The notes under the pieces are model-generated. The model saw nothing but the letters and a program-made list of their open reading frames with translations, was not told the origin of the DNA and searched no databases. A stretch of 64,000 bases of DNA from Lactarius indigo (taxonomy: Eukaryota > Basidiomycota > Agaricomycetes > Russulales > Russulaceae). Shown in pieces: positions 37,585-49,300 of this stretch. The translations under genes and the position numbers were made by a program. Every line of letters starts with the position of its first letter. Within the stretch, counting starts at the first letter, position 1. The stretch is taken from NCBI GenBank assembly GCA_025766275.1, contig JAFKAC010000003.1:310001-374000 (forward strand). The letters are read 5' to 3'.

Positions 37585-38199
37585 TGGTGCGTGCGTTCGT
37601 TTCGTGCACGCTTTGCAACTTCGCTGACGTTTGTCGTACTAGTTCTCTTCCGGACAGATCGCAATTCGCGACGTTCTCTTCCAATTACTTATCAACCTAT
37701 GACTCTTGATTCGCCAGTAGTCAGTCCATCGTTGTTTTATTACCTTCATTCCCTCGGCAATCTCCATTTCCCAACTCCCCCCTCCCCTCCCATTCTCTCT
37801 ATATGCAACGCATCATCCCCCCCGATCAGACCCTTGTCCTTTTATCCTACCCATGCGCCAATTTTTTTTTTTTTTCATTCGCACTCTCCCTTAATCTTTC
37901 TTGCATCAGACCCCCCCCCCTTCCTGTACTCCTCCATTGAACACGTTTTCGTTTTTTTTTTGTTGCGCAACCATGCATACATTACTCGTTCAACTTGTCC
38001 CCCATCCCCCCCGAAAGACTCTGCCCTGCCAGTGCCACCTAGTGAGTTTTTTTTTTCAGATTCACGATGTAATATTGTTATAATGTGCACGTTATACAAT
38101 TTTCGCACACACACCCCACTTCGCTTCTCTCATCCCAAACACGCTTTTAGATATAGGGTTTTCATGAATGATCGGAGGATTGCACAGTAATACTGTGTG
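37585..38199. other. 3' flank of the disordered-protein gene, T/C-rich
   Basis: Pyrimidine-rich sequence with T14, C10 and T9 runs (about 37862–37960), likely 3' UTR and terminator-proximal DNA. No gene seen. Confidence 0.4.
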
Positions 38200-38460
38200 G
38201 GAACTTAAGTCAAGTTTGGAATCTCTGTTTGGCCCTCTTTGTTTCTATCGTGTCGAGTTGCAGAACAGCTACAATTCAGGCTCATGGCTACTAGTTCTAT
38301 GCAAGCTCCCAGGTGGCGAGTCGATCAGCCAAAGCTCCCTGGGCCCCCACAAGGTGCTGCGCTGGCAGGTAACGCGCTCTTTGGCAGCTCCTCGATATGT
38401 TCGGAGATGGCCCTGCCGTTGCGTCGCTCGGCAGGATCCTCCTCCCTTCTCTGACGGTAA
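38200..38460 (+). pseudogene. Possible EF-Ts relic upstream of the first F-box gene
   Basis: Short matches in order to the EF-Ts gene: gctcatggct...tgcaagct against gctcgtggctcagctgcgcaagct, then aacgcgctctttg identical over 13 bases followed by a similar cctcg...cggagatg. No reading frame survives. The match is patchy, so this is a tentative call; if right, the array once held a fifth unit. Confidence 0.35.
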
Positions 38461-38729
38461 CCACGAGAGACGAGACAGTTAATCGTGTATTGATTGTCGT
38501 TCATGGAACCTATCTAGCAGTGCTGCTAGCTTAGACCGGAGGAGAGTATGAATCAAGTAGAACATTCACGACGATGTTTTCGTCATCTTCTTAAGCTAGT
38601 CGAATGGCACCCCAGGAACAATCAAGCGATGTGCATGCGAAAACCGAAATTGGTTAGTCACAGCGCTTAATACGAAGAGAGGCACACCACCGCGGTTGAA
38701 CTCAAACCGTGACACCGTTTCGTCATTCA

Positions 38730-40581
38730 ATGGACCCAAGCCAGGCAAATTCTCGGGAGTACCAACGCCAATCCATCGATGCTGAAATCAAGTCATTGGA
38801 AGAATCCATCCAATCATTGAGGCGTCGTCGTAATGCACTTGCACCCATTTCATCTCTACCTACCGAGGTCATTGTCACCATATTCTCCTTTTTGCGTGTA
38901 CGTGTCACGTTGTTGGCATTCAAGCTAGGCGCAAGGTCAGAGGGCCCAGCATGGCTACGTGTAGCACACGTTTGTCACCAATGGCGCGAGATTGCTACTC
39001 AATCAACCCCTCTTTTGGAGTCACATCAACTTCACTACCGTCAGCTCAGCTGGCGCAGCTGAGATACTCGCTCGGGCAGGAGACGGTCCCCTTACAATTG
39101 GAGGCAAGGGTTCCTATCGGTCGCTGGGACGAGGCTCGGTTCAGCGCATTCCAAAAGGAACTCCAGAACCATGTCTCCCACATATCCCGCCTTGACATTA
39201 GCGCAGCACCCTCCCACCTTCGCAGAGTACTTGGGGGACTTGTACTACCTGCTCCCATTCTCGAATTCCTTTCGCTGTCCGGTGAAGAATACAGGCACAG
39301 AAAAATGGGAGAGCCACCATTGGTCCCCGACACTCTTTTCGATGGCTCCGCCCCTAGGCTCTCTTCTCTCGAACTCTGGCACTGCAACATCAGTTGGAAG
39401 TCACCGCTCTTACGAGGCCTCAAACACCTTCGAGATTCGCGCGCCGTTTGAAAGGCCGAGCCTCCTAGTTTGGCTGGATGCTTTAGACGAAATGTCACAA
39501 CTCAAGACGCTTACCCTTCACGGGGCTTCCCCTATTGCACCTCCCAGAGCCTCACTCCCGTCTGAAGTTGAAGCGCACCAGTCACACTCCCCTCCCTTAC
39601 ACTCTTAGAGATGTCGTCTCCTGCGACAGATTGTGGGCTTGCCCTCGCTCATCTCATCTTACCGGCTCTCACCTCGCTGTGCCTCGTCGTAAATTCTCAT
39701 CGCGGGGACGGCAGTGACGTCCGACAAATCCTCCCGTATGTTGCTCGACACGCCTATGGACCCCAGGACGCCCAGCCGCTACAAAGCATGTTAATCTACA
39801 ACAACACGATGTGCTGCCGAGATCCTTGCCTGGACCGTTGCCCGATATCGACGTCGGATTGCCCAACCAGACAGCCTTTTTTGACTCCATGCACTCTGCA
39901 CGCGTGGCGCTGTCGATCACGAATGACGATAACTGGTCTCCCGACATCCACACCGGGACCTTCAGCGCGGTTATGGAGGCCCTCCCTCTGGAGGGCCTCG
40001 TGACGCTCACTGCACAAACCAGCTCAAGGCCCCTCACCAAGGAGTTCTGGCTCCGCCACGCACCGAAGTGGCCTCTGCTCCAGCGCGTGCGTCTGACGCG
40101 CTCCACAGTGCGTGGATTCAGGGAGATGCTGCTGGAAGACGATGAGGGACGCGAGAACCCATTGCTTCCGTTGTTGACAACACTCGCCTTTGTCGGCACC
40201 GCACTAATTGAGCGTAGAACACTCCTTCTGTGCGACGCACTCATGAAGCGCGTAGAGCAGGAGGTTCCCTTGGAAGTTGTGGACTTGCGCAAGTGCCTTG
40301 CGACTAGCGGTGCGGTCGAACTGCTCAGCGAAATTGTGGTCGATGTCCTCGGCCCCGAGAAAGCCTTCGAGACGGGGTCACAAATGCTTTCTGAGTCGGT
40401 AGCTTGTCGCCTCTACCTTGAAGATGAGGACAGTACTGGAATAGAAGACTATGAGGAGGAGGAGGCGGATTCGGATTCGGATACAGGGAGTGACGATGAG
40501 GAACGGGTCACTTGGGGAATCGACGACGACTACCACGGATACGATGACGGCGAAACGGTCTACTGGTTGGATGACGATTAG
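38730..40581 (+). CDS. F-box protein, array copy 1
   Basis: The start is MDPSQANSREYQRQSIDAEI, an N-terminal helix, then the F-box (LAPISSLPTEVIVTIFSFLR ... VAHVCHQWREIA), then an LRR-like region (RRVLGGLVLPAPILEFLSLS, LSSLELWHCNISWKSPLLRG) and an acidic tail (EDYEEEEADSDSDTGSDDEE). Seven +1 slips interrupt the written frame at 38996, 39078, 39430, 39572, 39579, 39808 and 39839. Read as alternatives these are GCT/GCA, GCA/GCG, CTT/CTC, GAA/GAG, ACC/ACA, ACG/ACA and GTT/GTG, all synonymous. The restored 614-residue protein aligns end to end with the other three copies. Predicted role is SKP1-dependent substrate adaptor of an SCF ubiquitin ligase; target unknown. Confidence 0.85.
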
Positions 40582-40845
40582 CCAAATCGTTTACTATCCC
40601 TTACCCCCCCTTCGGATCGACACTCGTCTGTGACATGCCAGCAAGGTCAGGTTCAAGTTCAATGAGGCAGATGGCCATCTTTTCTACGCTCTGTGGAGAA
40701 ATTGAAATACATCCGATTCAAGTCGCACTTTTACTAGTTATATTTCATATAATGCAGTCTGGTTACGGTACGTGTTTGTAACGTGCCGGGTCAGTCGAGC
40801 GGCTAGTGCTTACTGTAATGTAATACCGTGTAAATATTAGCCGAT

Positions 40846-41220
40846 GTGGGCTTTAGTCAAATTTGGAGCCGGCCCTGCATGCCTCACCCCATCTTTGCTT
40901 CTCCATTTTCAAGTTGCAGCAAAGCCAGCTCAAGCTCGTGGCCGAGCCGTGCGCGCTCTCAGGTGTCGATCATAAAATCTCGCGCAGCGCTTGTCGCATA
41001 TAACAATGTGTTGGCCGCTCTCACTTGGTTTCGAGTGTCCAAGAGGCCGCAAAAATCACCCATCGCACCACTGGTGAGGGCCTTGTCACTGCATTGGTCC
41101 TAGAGCTCGGGACCAGTCACGGTTACGTGGCATGCCCGCTGAGTTTGTCGGGATTAAGAGGCTGCTGTTGCAGTGCGTTCTCTATATTGAAGCCGCCGCC
41201 CGTTACTAACTTGTGAAACC
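40846..41220 (+). pseudogene. Decayed EF-Ts copy 1
   Basis: Translated pieces match the complete EF-Ts at 52695: SIIKSRAALVAYNNVLAALT against SITKAREALAASNNDVSAAV, then VQEAAKITHRTTGEGLV against AQKAAKLAHRAAGEGLV. Frames change between pieces and the C-terminal half is missing. The decay is far heavier than the single-base doublets seen in live genes nearby, so this is a real relic. Confidence 0.8.
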
Positions 41221-41221
41221 T

Positions 41222-41372
41222 CCTTACAGCTCGTCAAATTTATCAAGCGCGACAGGTCCCATTTTTAACAATGAGTGACCAATGAGCACGCCCCCGCAGA
41301 CGAGCGTGGAGGTGAACTGCTATTACCCGTCCGCCTACTCAGTATAATCGTATGGTTTCCAGTCTAACTATG
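41222..41372 (+). pseudogene. Fragment of the disordered Met-rich protein gene
   Basis: Runs parallel to 36563–36740. Shared blocks are cctyacagctcg (an intron acceptor and exon start), caggtcccatt against ctggtcccatt, ccaatgarcrcgcccccrcrgayga, gcgtgg against gcatgg, and a closing ggtttccag. It follows directly on the EF-Ts relic. The acidic codon run is lost and no frame is open. Confidence 0.6.
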
Positions 41373-42453
41373 TGCTTACGTGTGTGCGACTGCACCATGT
41401 ATCTGAAGATTGCGGACAAGTTAGGGTTGTAATTGTGTTGCGCACAGGCTCAGAGAGTGCACTGAGACTCGGAGTGCACAGAGCCTCGGTGGTATTTTAA
41501 TTTATCGGCCCGGGGCCCGGAGGCTTGCCATACTTACGAAAAAGGGGTGATGCGGTGATGACATCTACTTCGTAATTATCACTGCCTGTTGATACGCCTT
41601 GAAGATGCCTGTGCTGGCCACCACACGCCTATGCCCATACTGCTGACACCCATGCTCAGGTCCATATCCGTATGGTAGCCATGTCCATCCCCCCACTCAA
41701 GCGACGAACAGTGCGTATACCCCTCTATTCACGATGCACCACATCCATTGGACTGAAACTTGCCGTCGACCGTGCTTTTACGGGCACTTATATCATCGGA
41801 TTTAGGCTCGGAGACTGAGAGGTGTCTACTTGTCTAGCGAGGTATTCAAGACTGACCCCCATATTCTCTACGAAGCCCCTACCGCCTCCTACCGGTTGAG
41901 GGTTCTGGGTGGCCCCGGAAAGGATTGAAACACATTAGCCCTTGTGCATACTAATAGCTAGTACCGACAAAATAAATTGGGAGATTACCAAGAACATCGG
42001 CGAATGCACTCGGTCCTCCTCGATCGAAATTGAGGGGTCTATATAGGCGAGTTTGCGACGGGTAGGCGGGCCAACCTGGAGCAAGTCGATGAGGGTCGGA
42101 AATTGTGGGTTTACCATCAATCCCTTGAAAGATTTACAGGGTCAAAAGAAAAGTTTCTGATTCTTTTAACCAGCCGGAGACCTTGGGCAAGTGGATGGCA
42201 GCACAGAAAAGGGGGATGTGTACGTGTCGCCTCACCCCCTCGCTCAAATCTCTACTTAAGCCTTTGCTCATGCCTCGCACCGCCTTAGACCGCCAATTGT
42301 GCAGTAGAGGCATTTAGGTCACAGTTGTCGAGGAGGAGACGATGCCAGTTGCCAGTTAGTGTGCGTGCGAAAAGTGAGCTCGTGACGCCGTGACACACCA
42401 AGCGCTGGAGGTAAAACGAACCGTGACATCCGAGGGTTGAGTTTGGTTTGACG
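41373..42453. other. Intergenic spacer inside the array
   Basis: No gene. The last few hundred bases resemble the flanks before the other F-box copies (for example gtgtgcgtgcgaaaa... near 42360, compare 38630 and 45810), so it carries the duplicated promoter. Confidence 0.5.
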
Positions 42454-44318
42454 ATGGACCTATCCAAGGCTGAATCTTCGGGAATACCAACAGCAAGCCA
42501 TCGATGCTGAAATCAAATCATTAGAGGAGTCCATCCGAGTGCTGAGACATCGTCGTAACGCACTTGCACCCGTCTCGTCTCTACCCACAGAAGTCACGAC
42601 CGCCATATTCTCCTTCTTATGTCTACCTGGTACATCACAACAAGGGGGAAAGCCAGACCATCATCTATCATCGCTTCGTATATCCCATGTCTGTCGTCAA
42701 TGGCGCGAGATTGCACTCGATCTACCCCTCCTCTGGAGTCACTTCGATTTCGCCTCCGTCAATCCGGCCGGTGCGACTGAGATGCTTGCTCGGGCCAAGA
42801 CGGCACCCTTATACGTGGAAGCAAGGGTCCCCACATATTTCTGGGACGGTTTTCGGTTTAGTGCATTCCAAAAAGAACTCCAATCCCACGCTTCCCAGAT
42901 ATGTCACCTTAGCATCAGCGCAGAACCGTTTCATCTTCGTAGGACTCTTGAAGGACTCACGTCACCTGCTCCCACTCTCGAATACCTTTCACTGACCATT
43001 GATAAATACCGGTTCAAAACACCATCTCGAGTGTCTGTCCCTGACACACTTTTTGATGGCGCCACCCCTCGGCTCTCTTGCCTCAAGCTCTACAACTGTA
43101 ACATCAGTTGGCAATCGCCACTCTTAAAAGGCCTCGAAAATCTCGAGATACGAGTGCTGTCCACGAACGAAAATCCGAGCCTCGCGGTTTGGTTGGACGC
43201 TCTAGATGAAATGCCACAACTGAAGACACTTGTCCTTCACTCGGCTTCCCCTCCCGGCCTCGTTAACTTTTCTCACGGCTACTTTCTATTTAACGACCTT
43301 CGATTTAACGTGGAGCGCACCGTTACACTCCCCTTCCTTACACACTTCGATTTCTCCGACTCTGCGGATGCATGTGCTCTCGCACTTGCTCATCTCATCC
43401 TGCCAGCTCTCACCTCAGTTGTCCCTCACTGCACAGTCTTACCATCCGCAGGGAGGCGACGTGCAAAAAATTCTTCCTTATATCAACCGACACGCACATG
43501 GACCCCAGGACATCCGACCTCTGCAGAGTGTTCTCCTCCGCGGTAATAGGAGACGCGTAGACGTCCTTGCGTGGCCCGCCCCTGACGTAGACGTTGAGGT
43601 GCACGACCCGTTCACCTCCTGCGCTCCGAAGCTCTCTGCACGGGTCACATTCTCTGTCCTGCGCGCGGATTGGTATTTCCCCGATACCATCGATGTCCTC
43701 GACGCGACGATGGCGGCTCTTCCTCTGGACAGCCTCGTGACGCTCACCGCCCAACACCGCATACGATTCCGCGAACAGATATGGCGCCGTCATGCACCGC
43801 GGTGGCTCCTGCTCGAGCGTGTGCGACTGGCGCCCCCTGCAGCGCGTGGCTTCAGGGAGATGGTCCTGCAAGACAATGGCGGAGGCGGGATCAGCGGAGG
43901 CGGGATCCCGCTACTCCCGTCGCTGACGAAACTTGACCTGATTGACACTGCTTTGAGCAAGCGTAGGACGCTCCATATATGCGACGCACTTATGAAGCGT
44001 GTGGAACAAGGAGTTCCATTGGAGGCGCTTGACTTGACCACGTGCTTTGCAACTAGCCGCGCCATTCGGCTACTCAGTGAAATTGTGATCGATGTCTCGG
44101 GTCCCGCGGAAGACTTCGAAGCAGGTGAACCGATTATTTTCGCATTGGATTCTGCAGGCCCCTTTGTCTCCGACGACGACGATTCTGGAACAGAAGACTA
44201 TACAGATGACGACGAAGACGACGACGATTTTTGTCCAGGTGATGATGACGAAGAAGAGGACGAGGAAACAGACGAGGACGAAGACGAAGAGGACTACTCG
44301 GACATGGAAGAAGATTAG
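42454..44318 (+). CDS. F-box protein, array copy 2
   Basis: The start ATG at 42454 (MDLSKA) joins the conserved REYQQQAIDAEIKSLEES block only if TG at 42471–42472 is read as alternative Ala bases (GCT/GCG). A second slip at 43417–43418 is TCA/TCG (Ser). The result is 620 residues: F-box LAPVSSLPTEVTTAIFSFLC and ISHVCRQWREIALDLPLLWS, an LRR-like middle (LSCLKLYNCNISWQSPLLKG), and an unusually long acidic tail (GTEDYTDDDEDDDDFCPGDD and onwards) of about 45 residues. It is the copy with the longest acidic end. Role as for copy 1: a predicted SCF substrate adaptor. Confidence 0.88.
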
Positions 44319-44605
44319 CCAACTCCTTTATTCAGGGGAGACCGACGAGGTCCGGTATGAGGCTGGCCCTGTGATGACTTCTATGATGGCGGATCCTGAC
44401 ACTTTTGAACAACCCAAGTAGACTTACCTTCGAATCGCACATTAGTAGTTACATCTCGTGACATAGTCTAGGAACTGTAGAGTACTGTGCTAGTATTCAG
44501 TATTCAACGGCACGGACAGTATACCAGGAGCCAAGACTGAACCCGAAGCCGGACCGAATTCAGAGAGTACCCAGAGACGGGTTCGGAGCCGGCCCGCAAG
44601 CTTCT

Positions 44606-44990
44606 ATGGCGAAATTACCGGGCGCGACTTCCCGTGTTCGGCACTCATCGAGACCTCGTCGCCTCTATTCTCAAGTCCCAGAAATTCCATCGCTCATGCT
44701 CGTGGCCGATCTGCACCAAAGTTCAAGTATCATTGCGTTCGACAACGACGTGTCCGCGGTCCATACTTGGCTTCGGGTCCCCAAATAGCCACCAAAGATG
44801 CCTATCGGGCCGCCCCGCTGGCGATGGCTTGGCATGGACGCCGTGCTCTTCCTGTTTAACCGCGAGACGGATTTTTAGGCATACAACGCGCTTTATGCCC
44901 ACTGCTGCAGAGGCCCGTGTTCAGCACCTCGACGCGCCACTGTTGTCCGCAGATTGCCTCACCCTCAACCGTTTTTTTGGCTAGCAACAA
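44606..44990 (+). pseudogene. Decayed EF-Ts copy 2, N-terminal part
   Basis: Opens with the EF-Ts presequence region (RPRRLYSQVPEIPSLMLVAD against GSLRLYSQLPEKSSLKLVAQ), then DNDVSAVHTWLRV against NNDVSAAVAWLQN and a remnant of the GEGL block. Near 44918–44950 comes a piece from further downstream in the gene (ctcgacgcgcca...ctgttgtccgc). Several frames are used and stops are present. Confidence 0.8.
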
Positions 44991-45186
44991 CGCTTAATAC
45001 GAGGGATGCCATTCTGTTGTTCAATTTGTACCTTGACATGTCATAGCCGGGACTGCATTTGGTGCGTATAGGGTGCGTATACTAGTTGGTAATAATTGAC
45101 CGCGCTCAGATTATGGGTGCTGAAACACCGCCCGATGTTACTCACTTGCGAGGACATTGTAGGCGCGTCGGTCCTATGGGGCTGTA

Positions 45187-45370
45187 GTGGGGCGGACGAT
45201 GGTCACGGTAGACATCCGCGCCGCGCTCGTCGAGCTCAGTAGCGAGTCAGACTGCCTCGCACCCCCAGTTCCAGATGTCACCTACACACCGGTTTCTCGC
45301 CGATCTATCCCGATTCGAACAGTGCCAACAGCAGCATATATCAGCGTGCGACCCCTCCACACGCCGCATC
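45187..45370 (+). pseudogene. Decayed EF-Ts copy 2, second piece
   Basis: DIRAALVELSSESDCLAPPV matches GVRAALVELNCETDFVARNA of the complete gene, followed by gattcgaacagtgc-aacagcag, a form shared with the relic near 49200 but not with the live EF-Ts. In the live gene this part precedes the piece at 44918, so order is disturbed; the spacer may hold two overlapping remnants. Confidence 0.7.
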
Positions 45371-45887
45371 GCATCATAGAATTCCCCTCCCCTATTTGAT
45401 GGCCAATACTTCGCCAGCTGAGGTATTTGTGAAGGGGTATCGTGGCATTCAAGAGAACTAAGTGTATGCGCGATTCTGTCAGCACGAATAGAGAGCGGGT
45501 GGAAGGTGCGAAGCGCTTCGATCGGAACGTGGGACCATTTATCTGAGGCGAGGTTGCGATCAGGTGCCTGCGAGTCCCAGCGAGTCGACGAGAGGACAGA
45601 TGTGCGTGTTTCAATAACGATTCTGTAGCTGCAACTTGGCGTGGTGGGTGAAAGAAGACAGTTTGATGAGAAGACGGCACGTGCCACTTCACCCGTTCAG
45701 AACGGCAATAGGATTTTCATCAGTTGCTTTCTCCGTGACTAACTTACAACCCCTGGGCTTATCAAATTCAGCCACAAGTGCATTCTCCAAAGAATAAATA
45801 AGCGGCTTGCGTGCGAAAACCGAGGTTGGTCATGGCGCTTAGTACGTGGTTGGCAAAACTAAAACCGTCACACCGTTCGCTCTTGTG
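45371..45887. other. Intergenic spacer before F-box copy 3
   Basis: No gene recognised. The final ~100 bases match the upstream flank of F-box copy 1 (gaggttggtcatggcgcttagtacg against gaaattggttagtcacagcgcttaatacg), so it holds the duplicated promoter. Confidence 0.5.
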
Positions 45888-47733
45888 ATGAACCTAAGCC
45901 AAGCAAATTCTCGGGAATACCAGAAGCGAGCCATCGACGCGGAGATCAAGTCATTGGAAGAATCCATCCTCGCGTTGAGACTTCGCCGCAATGCCCTTAT
46001 ACCTGTCTCTTCTCTACCTCCCGAGGTCATCGCCGCAATATTCTCCTGTTTGCGTCTACGTGCATCAACGGCCATTACAATAGGCGGAAAGCCAGACCTT
46101 CTAGCATGGCTACATGTGGCACACGTCTGTCATCGTTGGCGCGAGATTGCACTTAACCAAGCCCCCTTCTGGAGCCACGTCGATTTCACTACCCTAACTT
46201 CGGCCGGCGCGGCCGAGATACTCGCCCGGGCGAAGAAGGCGCCCTTACATTTGGAGGCAAGGGTTCCCGTCGGTCTCTGGGACGGTGCTCGGTTTAACGC
46301 ATTCGGAAAAGAACTCCAGTCCCGCGTCTCCCACGTATGCCACCTTGCCATTAGTGCAGAAAACTTCCGCATTCGCAAGATACTTGGAGTGCTCACTTCA
46401 CCTGCTCCTACTCTCGAATACCTTTCACTTTCCAATGAGAAACACCAACACAGAGCACTATCGTCGCGAGTATTCATCCCCGACAATGTTTTCGATGGCA
46501 TCACCCCAAGGCTTTCTTGCCTCGAACTTTGCAATTGCAACATCAACTGGACGTCGCCGCTCTTAAAAGGCCTCAAAAACCTCCAGATATTCACGCTTTC
46601 CTGCGAATATGAGGCCGAGCCTCGAAATTTGGCTGGACGTTCTGGACGAAATGCCGCAACTAGAGATGCTCATCCTTCACTCTGCTACCCCGACCGCTCC
46701 TCCCTTTCCATACGACGTCAAGCGCACTGTCACGCTCCCCGTCCTTACACACTTGGATATCTCCACCTCTGCGAGAGATTGTGCGCTCGCACTCGCTCAT
46801 CTCAACTCACCGGCTCTCACTTGGCTGTACGTCGCTGCGACATCTCTTCGCTGGGACGGCGGCGACGTACAAGAAATACTTCCGCATCTTGCGCGACACG
46901 CCTGCGGGCCTCATGATACCCGACCGCTCGAGAGCATGCTCGTCTGTGGCGACAGGACACGTGCCGACATCTTTGCGTGGACTGTGCCCGATATCGACCG
47001 CGAGGTGCGCGACCCAATCACGTTGTTAGCAGCCACACTCCATGCGCGCGTCACGCTCTCCATCACGAGCAAGGATTGGTTCCTTACCGAGACGCACACG
47101 GTGATCCTCGACGCAGCGATGGCAGCCCTTCCCCTGGATAGCCTGGTAACACTCACCGTACAGAACCCCACACGGCTTGAAGAGCAGGTCTGGTGCCGCC
47201 ATGCGCTGCGGTGGCCCCTACTCCAGCGTGTGCGACTCCCGCCCCCTGCAGCGCGTGGATTCAGAGAGATGCTGCTGAACGACAACGGGGGACGCGAGTA
47301 CCCGCTGCTCCCATCGCTAGTAAAACTCATCCTGATCAACACCGGATTAAGTGCGCGCAGGACACTCTGTCTATGTGACGCTCTGATGAAACGCGTCGAG
47401 CAGGGTGTTCCATTGGAGACCCTCGACTTGCGCACATGTGTCGGGACTCCTCGCGCGGTCCAATTGCTTGGTGAGATAGTGGTCGACGTATTGGGCCCAG
47501 AGGAAGACTTCTGGACAAGCGAACCACCGCTTTCCATGTCAGACCCTGTGGCTCGTGGCCGCTTCGTCCTCGACGACGATTCTGGAGCAGAGGACTATTT
47601 GGACGATGATGACGAAGACGAAGACGATCCAAATACAAGTAGTGATAACATGGATGAAGATGACGAGGAATTAGACGAGGAGGAGGATGTAGAGGACTAC
47701 CGGGAGACGGAGGAAGATCAGCCGAGTCCTTGA
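45888..47733 (+). CDS. F-box protein, array copy 3
   Basis: The start is MNLSQANSREYQKRAIDAEI. F-box LIPVSSLPPEVIAAIFSCLR and VAHVCHRWREIALNQAPFWS, LRR-like region, then a tail with DDDSGAEDYLDDDDEDEDDP. One slip at 46601–46602 reads TCC/TCT (Ser). With it, the join becomes LSANMRPSLEIWLDVLDEMP, which matches LSADARPSLSVWLNALDEMP of copy 4. The protein is 614 residues. This is the cleanest test case in the window, because the paralogues show what the frame should be. Role as for copy 1. Confidence 0.9.
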
Positions 47734-47929
47734 TACGGAGATCGACGAGGACGGGTACGAGGAAGCCCAATGAAGGTTTCTACATGATCTCAGCGATCTT
47801 TCAAGCAATCCGAGCAACCTACATTCAAACGCACTTTATAGTAATTACATCTCATATGATGCAGTCTGGGTACTGTACATGTTTGAAGAGTACCGGGCTA
47901 GTAATTGACAGCGTGTAAATATTATAGAT

Positions 47930-48110
47930 AGACCGTATATAAACTTAGAGCCAAGTTCGGAGCTAGACCGCACGCTACTGGTGGTGAGCGCCTTCGGACC
48001 TAATGCAGACCGCAACAGCGAGCAGGCTTTGAGCGCCATGGCGCATGGTAGATCTTCTCCCTAATTTTCGAACTCGAAAAGCCGAGCCTTATGCTAGTGG
48101 CTGAGTTCCA
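47930..48110 (+). pseudogene. Decayed EF-Ts copy 3, N-terminal part
   Basis: Shares the upstream flank (gtgtaaatatta...; ttcggagctagaccg) and a stretch near 48060–48110 (ctaattttcgaactcgaaaagccgagcc... then tagtggctgag) that parallels the presequence and first helix of EF-Ts (ctctattcccaactcccagaaaagt..., cgtggctcag). No open frame. Confidence 0.6.
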
Positions 48111-49029
48111 CATGCTCGGAAAGGAGTCGAACAGCACAAAATCTCGCGATTTTAGAAATCAGATTCGAACACAAGCCCGAACCCGACGAGTCCAAACCTT
48201 GGTCCAAACAGTACGAGCCGCTGTTCTGGTCAAGACAACTTAGCTGCGGCATTCCGAGATACCAGCGCGTTTCCTTTTCTCTGACGGATTTGCGCCTCAA
48301 TCATTTATGCTATTATCACTTTCCCTAAGAGACCTCAAGCATGCACGCCCAGGCCCGACGTTACGTTTGCGCCGCAGGAAGGCATACTCACTGGCATTAC
48401 ACTTATCGTCTCAACTCGCTCCCAATCCCTAGGCCCTTTGGCTTCAGCCTCGGTCCCTAAGTCCTTTGGATAGGCATGACTCTTATTTATGCCTTGTCAG
48501 CATACTATTGTTAGCCCACAGATGCAACAACTAAACAAACCCACCTGGCTCGGAGAAGAGGTACAACAGCAACAACCGATTAGCCTCGCCCAAAAAGGAT
48601 GTCCGGTGTCCGGAATCCACGGCTTCGACTTTCCGTTATGACTAAATGTGGCAGTTGTTGCAACACCGTGACCCTTTCCGGAAATAATAACTCCTCAAGA
48701 TTCCCTCTCTAGTGGGTCTTGACCGCCACATTTTTGTATGATCCAGACTACATTTGTTGGGAGCCAGCCGGCACCATCTGGTGGCTGAATTATTAATAAG
48801 CGTAGTTACCTATTACGGATGTCTATCCGGTCCGGTCGGAAATAAAAATAAGAGCAGTTAGTTCGTGTCTCCTAACATCATCTCGTCTATCCTGCGTTGC
48901 ACGTCCCTCCCATTGGGACGTATAATACATCTTATTCACTTTAAAATTCTTGTAGCGAAGAGGGTAGGCAGTAGGCTCTTCATTGGTGAAGGGATCATCA
49001 AAATCAGATGTATTGATGTAAAGCTACTC
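48111..49029. other. About 0.9 kb of unrelated DNA splitting EF-Ts relic 3
   Basis: Between the two parts of the relic lies sequence with no match to EF-Ts and no recognised gene. It replaces about 150 bp of the EF-Ts reading frame. No terminal repeats or target-site duplication were obvious by eye, so the cause (insertion, replacement or fusion of two relics) is open. Confidence 0.45.
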
Positions 49030-49300
49030 GTCGGAACGTCTGTCCTCACGCGGAGACTGGCTCAGGAACAGGGACACGGCTGGGTATGCGCGGTGCTCGT
49101 CGAGCTGAACGGACTTTGTCATGCACAATGCACTCTTCGCGTGCCTCGTCGCGGACGTCACCTATACCGCCTGCGTTAGTCACCGAGCTCGAGTCCGATT
49201 CGAACAGTGCTAACAGCAGTATCTATCATGTACCAACCTGAAGCGTGCGACTCCTTGACACAGCTCTGCTGTCTGCAGAAGGCCTCACGTGCTCCCCCGC
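49030..49300 (+). pseudogene. Decayed EF-Ts copy 3, central part
   Basis: LVGTSVLTR matches LVGASVLAR; then AVLVELN and a TDFV/NALFA-like stretch in changing frames; then gattcgaacagtgctaacagcag, shared with the relic at about 45300; then ctctgctgtctgcagaaggcc against ctctgctgtccgccgaaggcc. It clearly derives from EF-Ts and is clearly not translatable. Confidence 0.75.

Noticed and set aside
36795..37664. Minus-strand ORF of 289 residues
   Set aside because: Antisense to the Met/Gly-rich end of the disordered-protein gene; its composition mirrors the GC-rich codons there.
38996..39840. Programmed ribosomal frameshifting as the cause of the repeated slips
   Set aside because: The sites share no slippery heptamer or common motif, occur in unrelated genes and up to seven times per gene, and one paralogue (copy 4) needs none.
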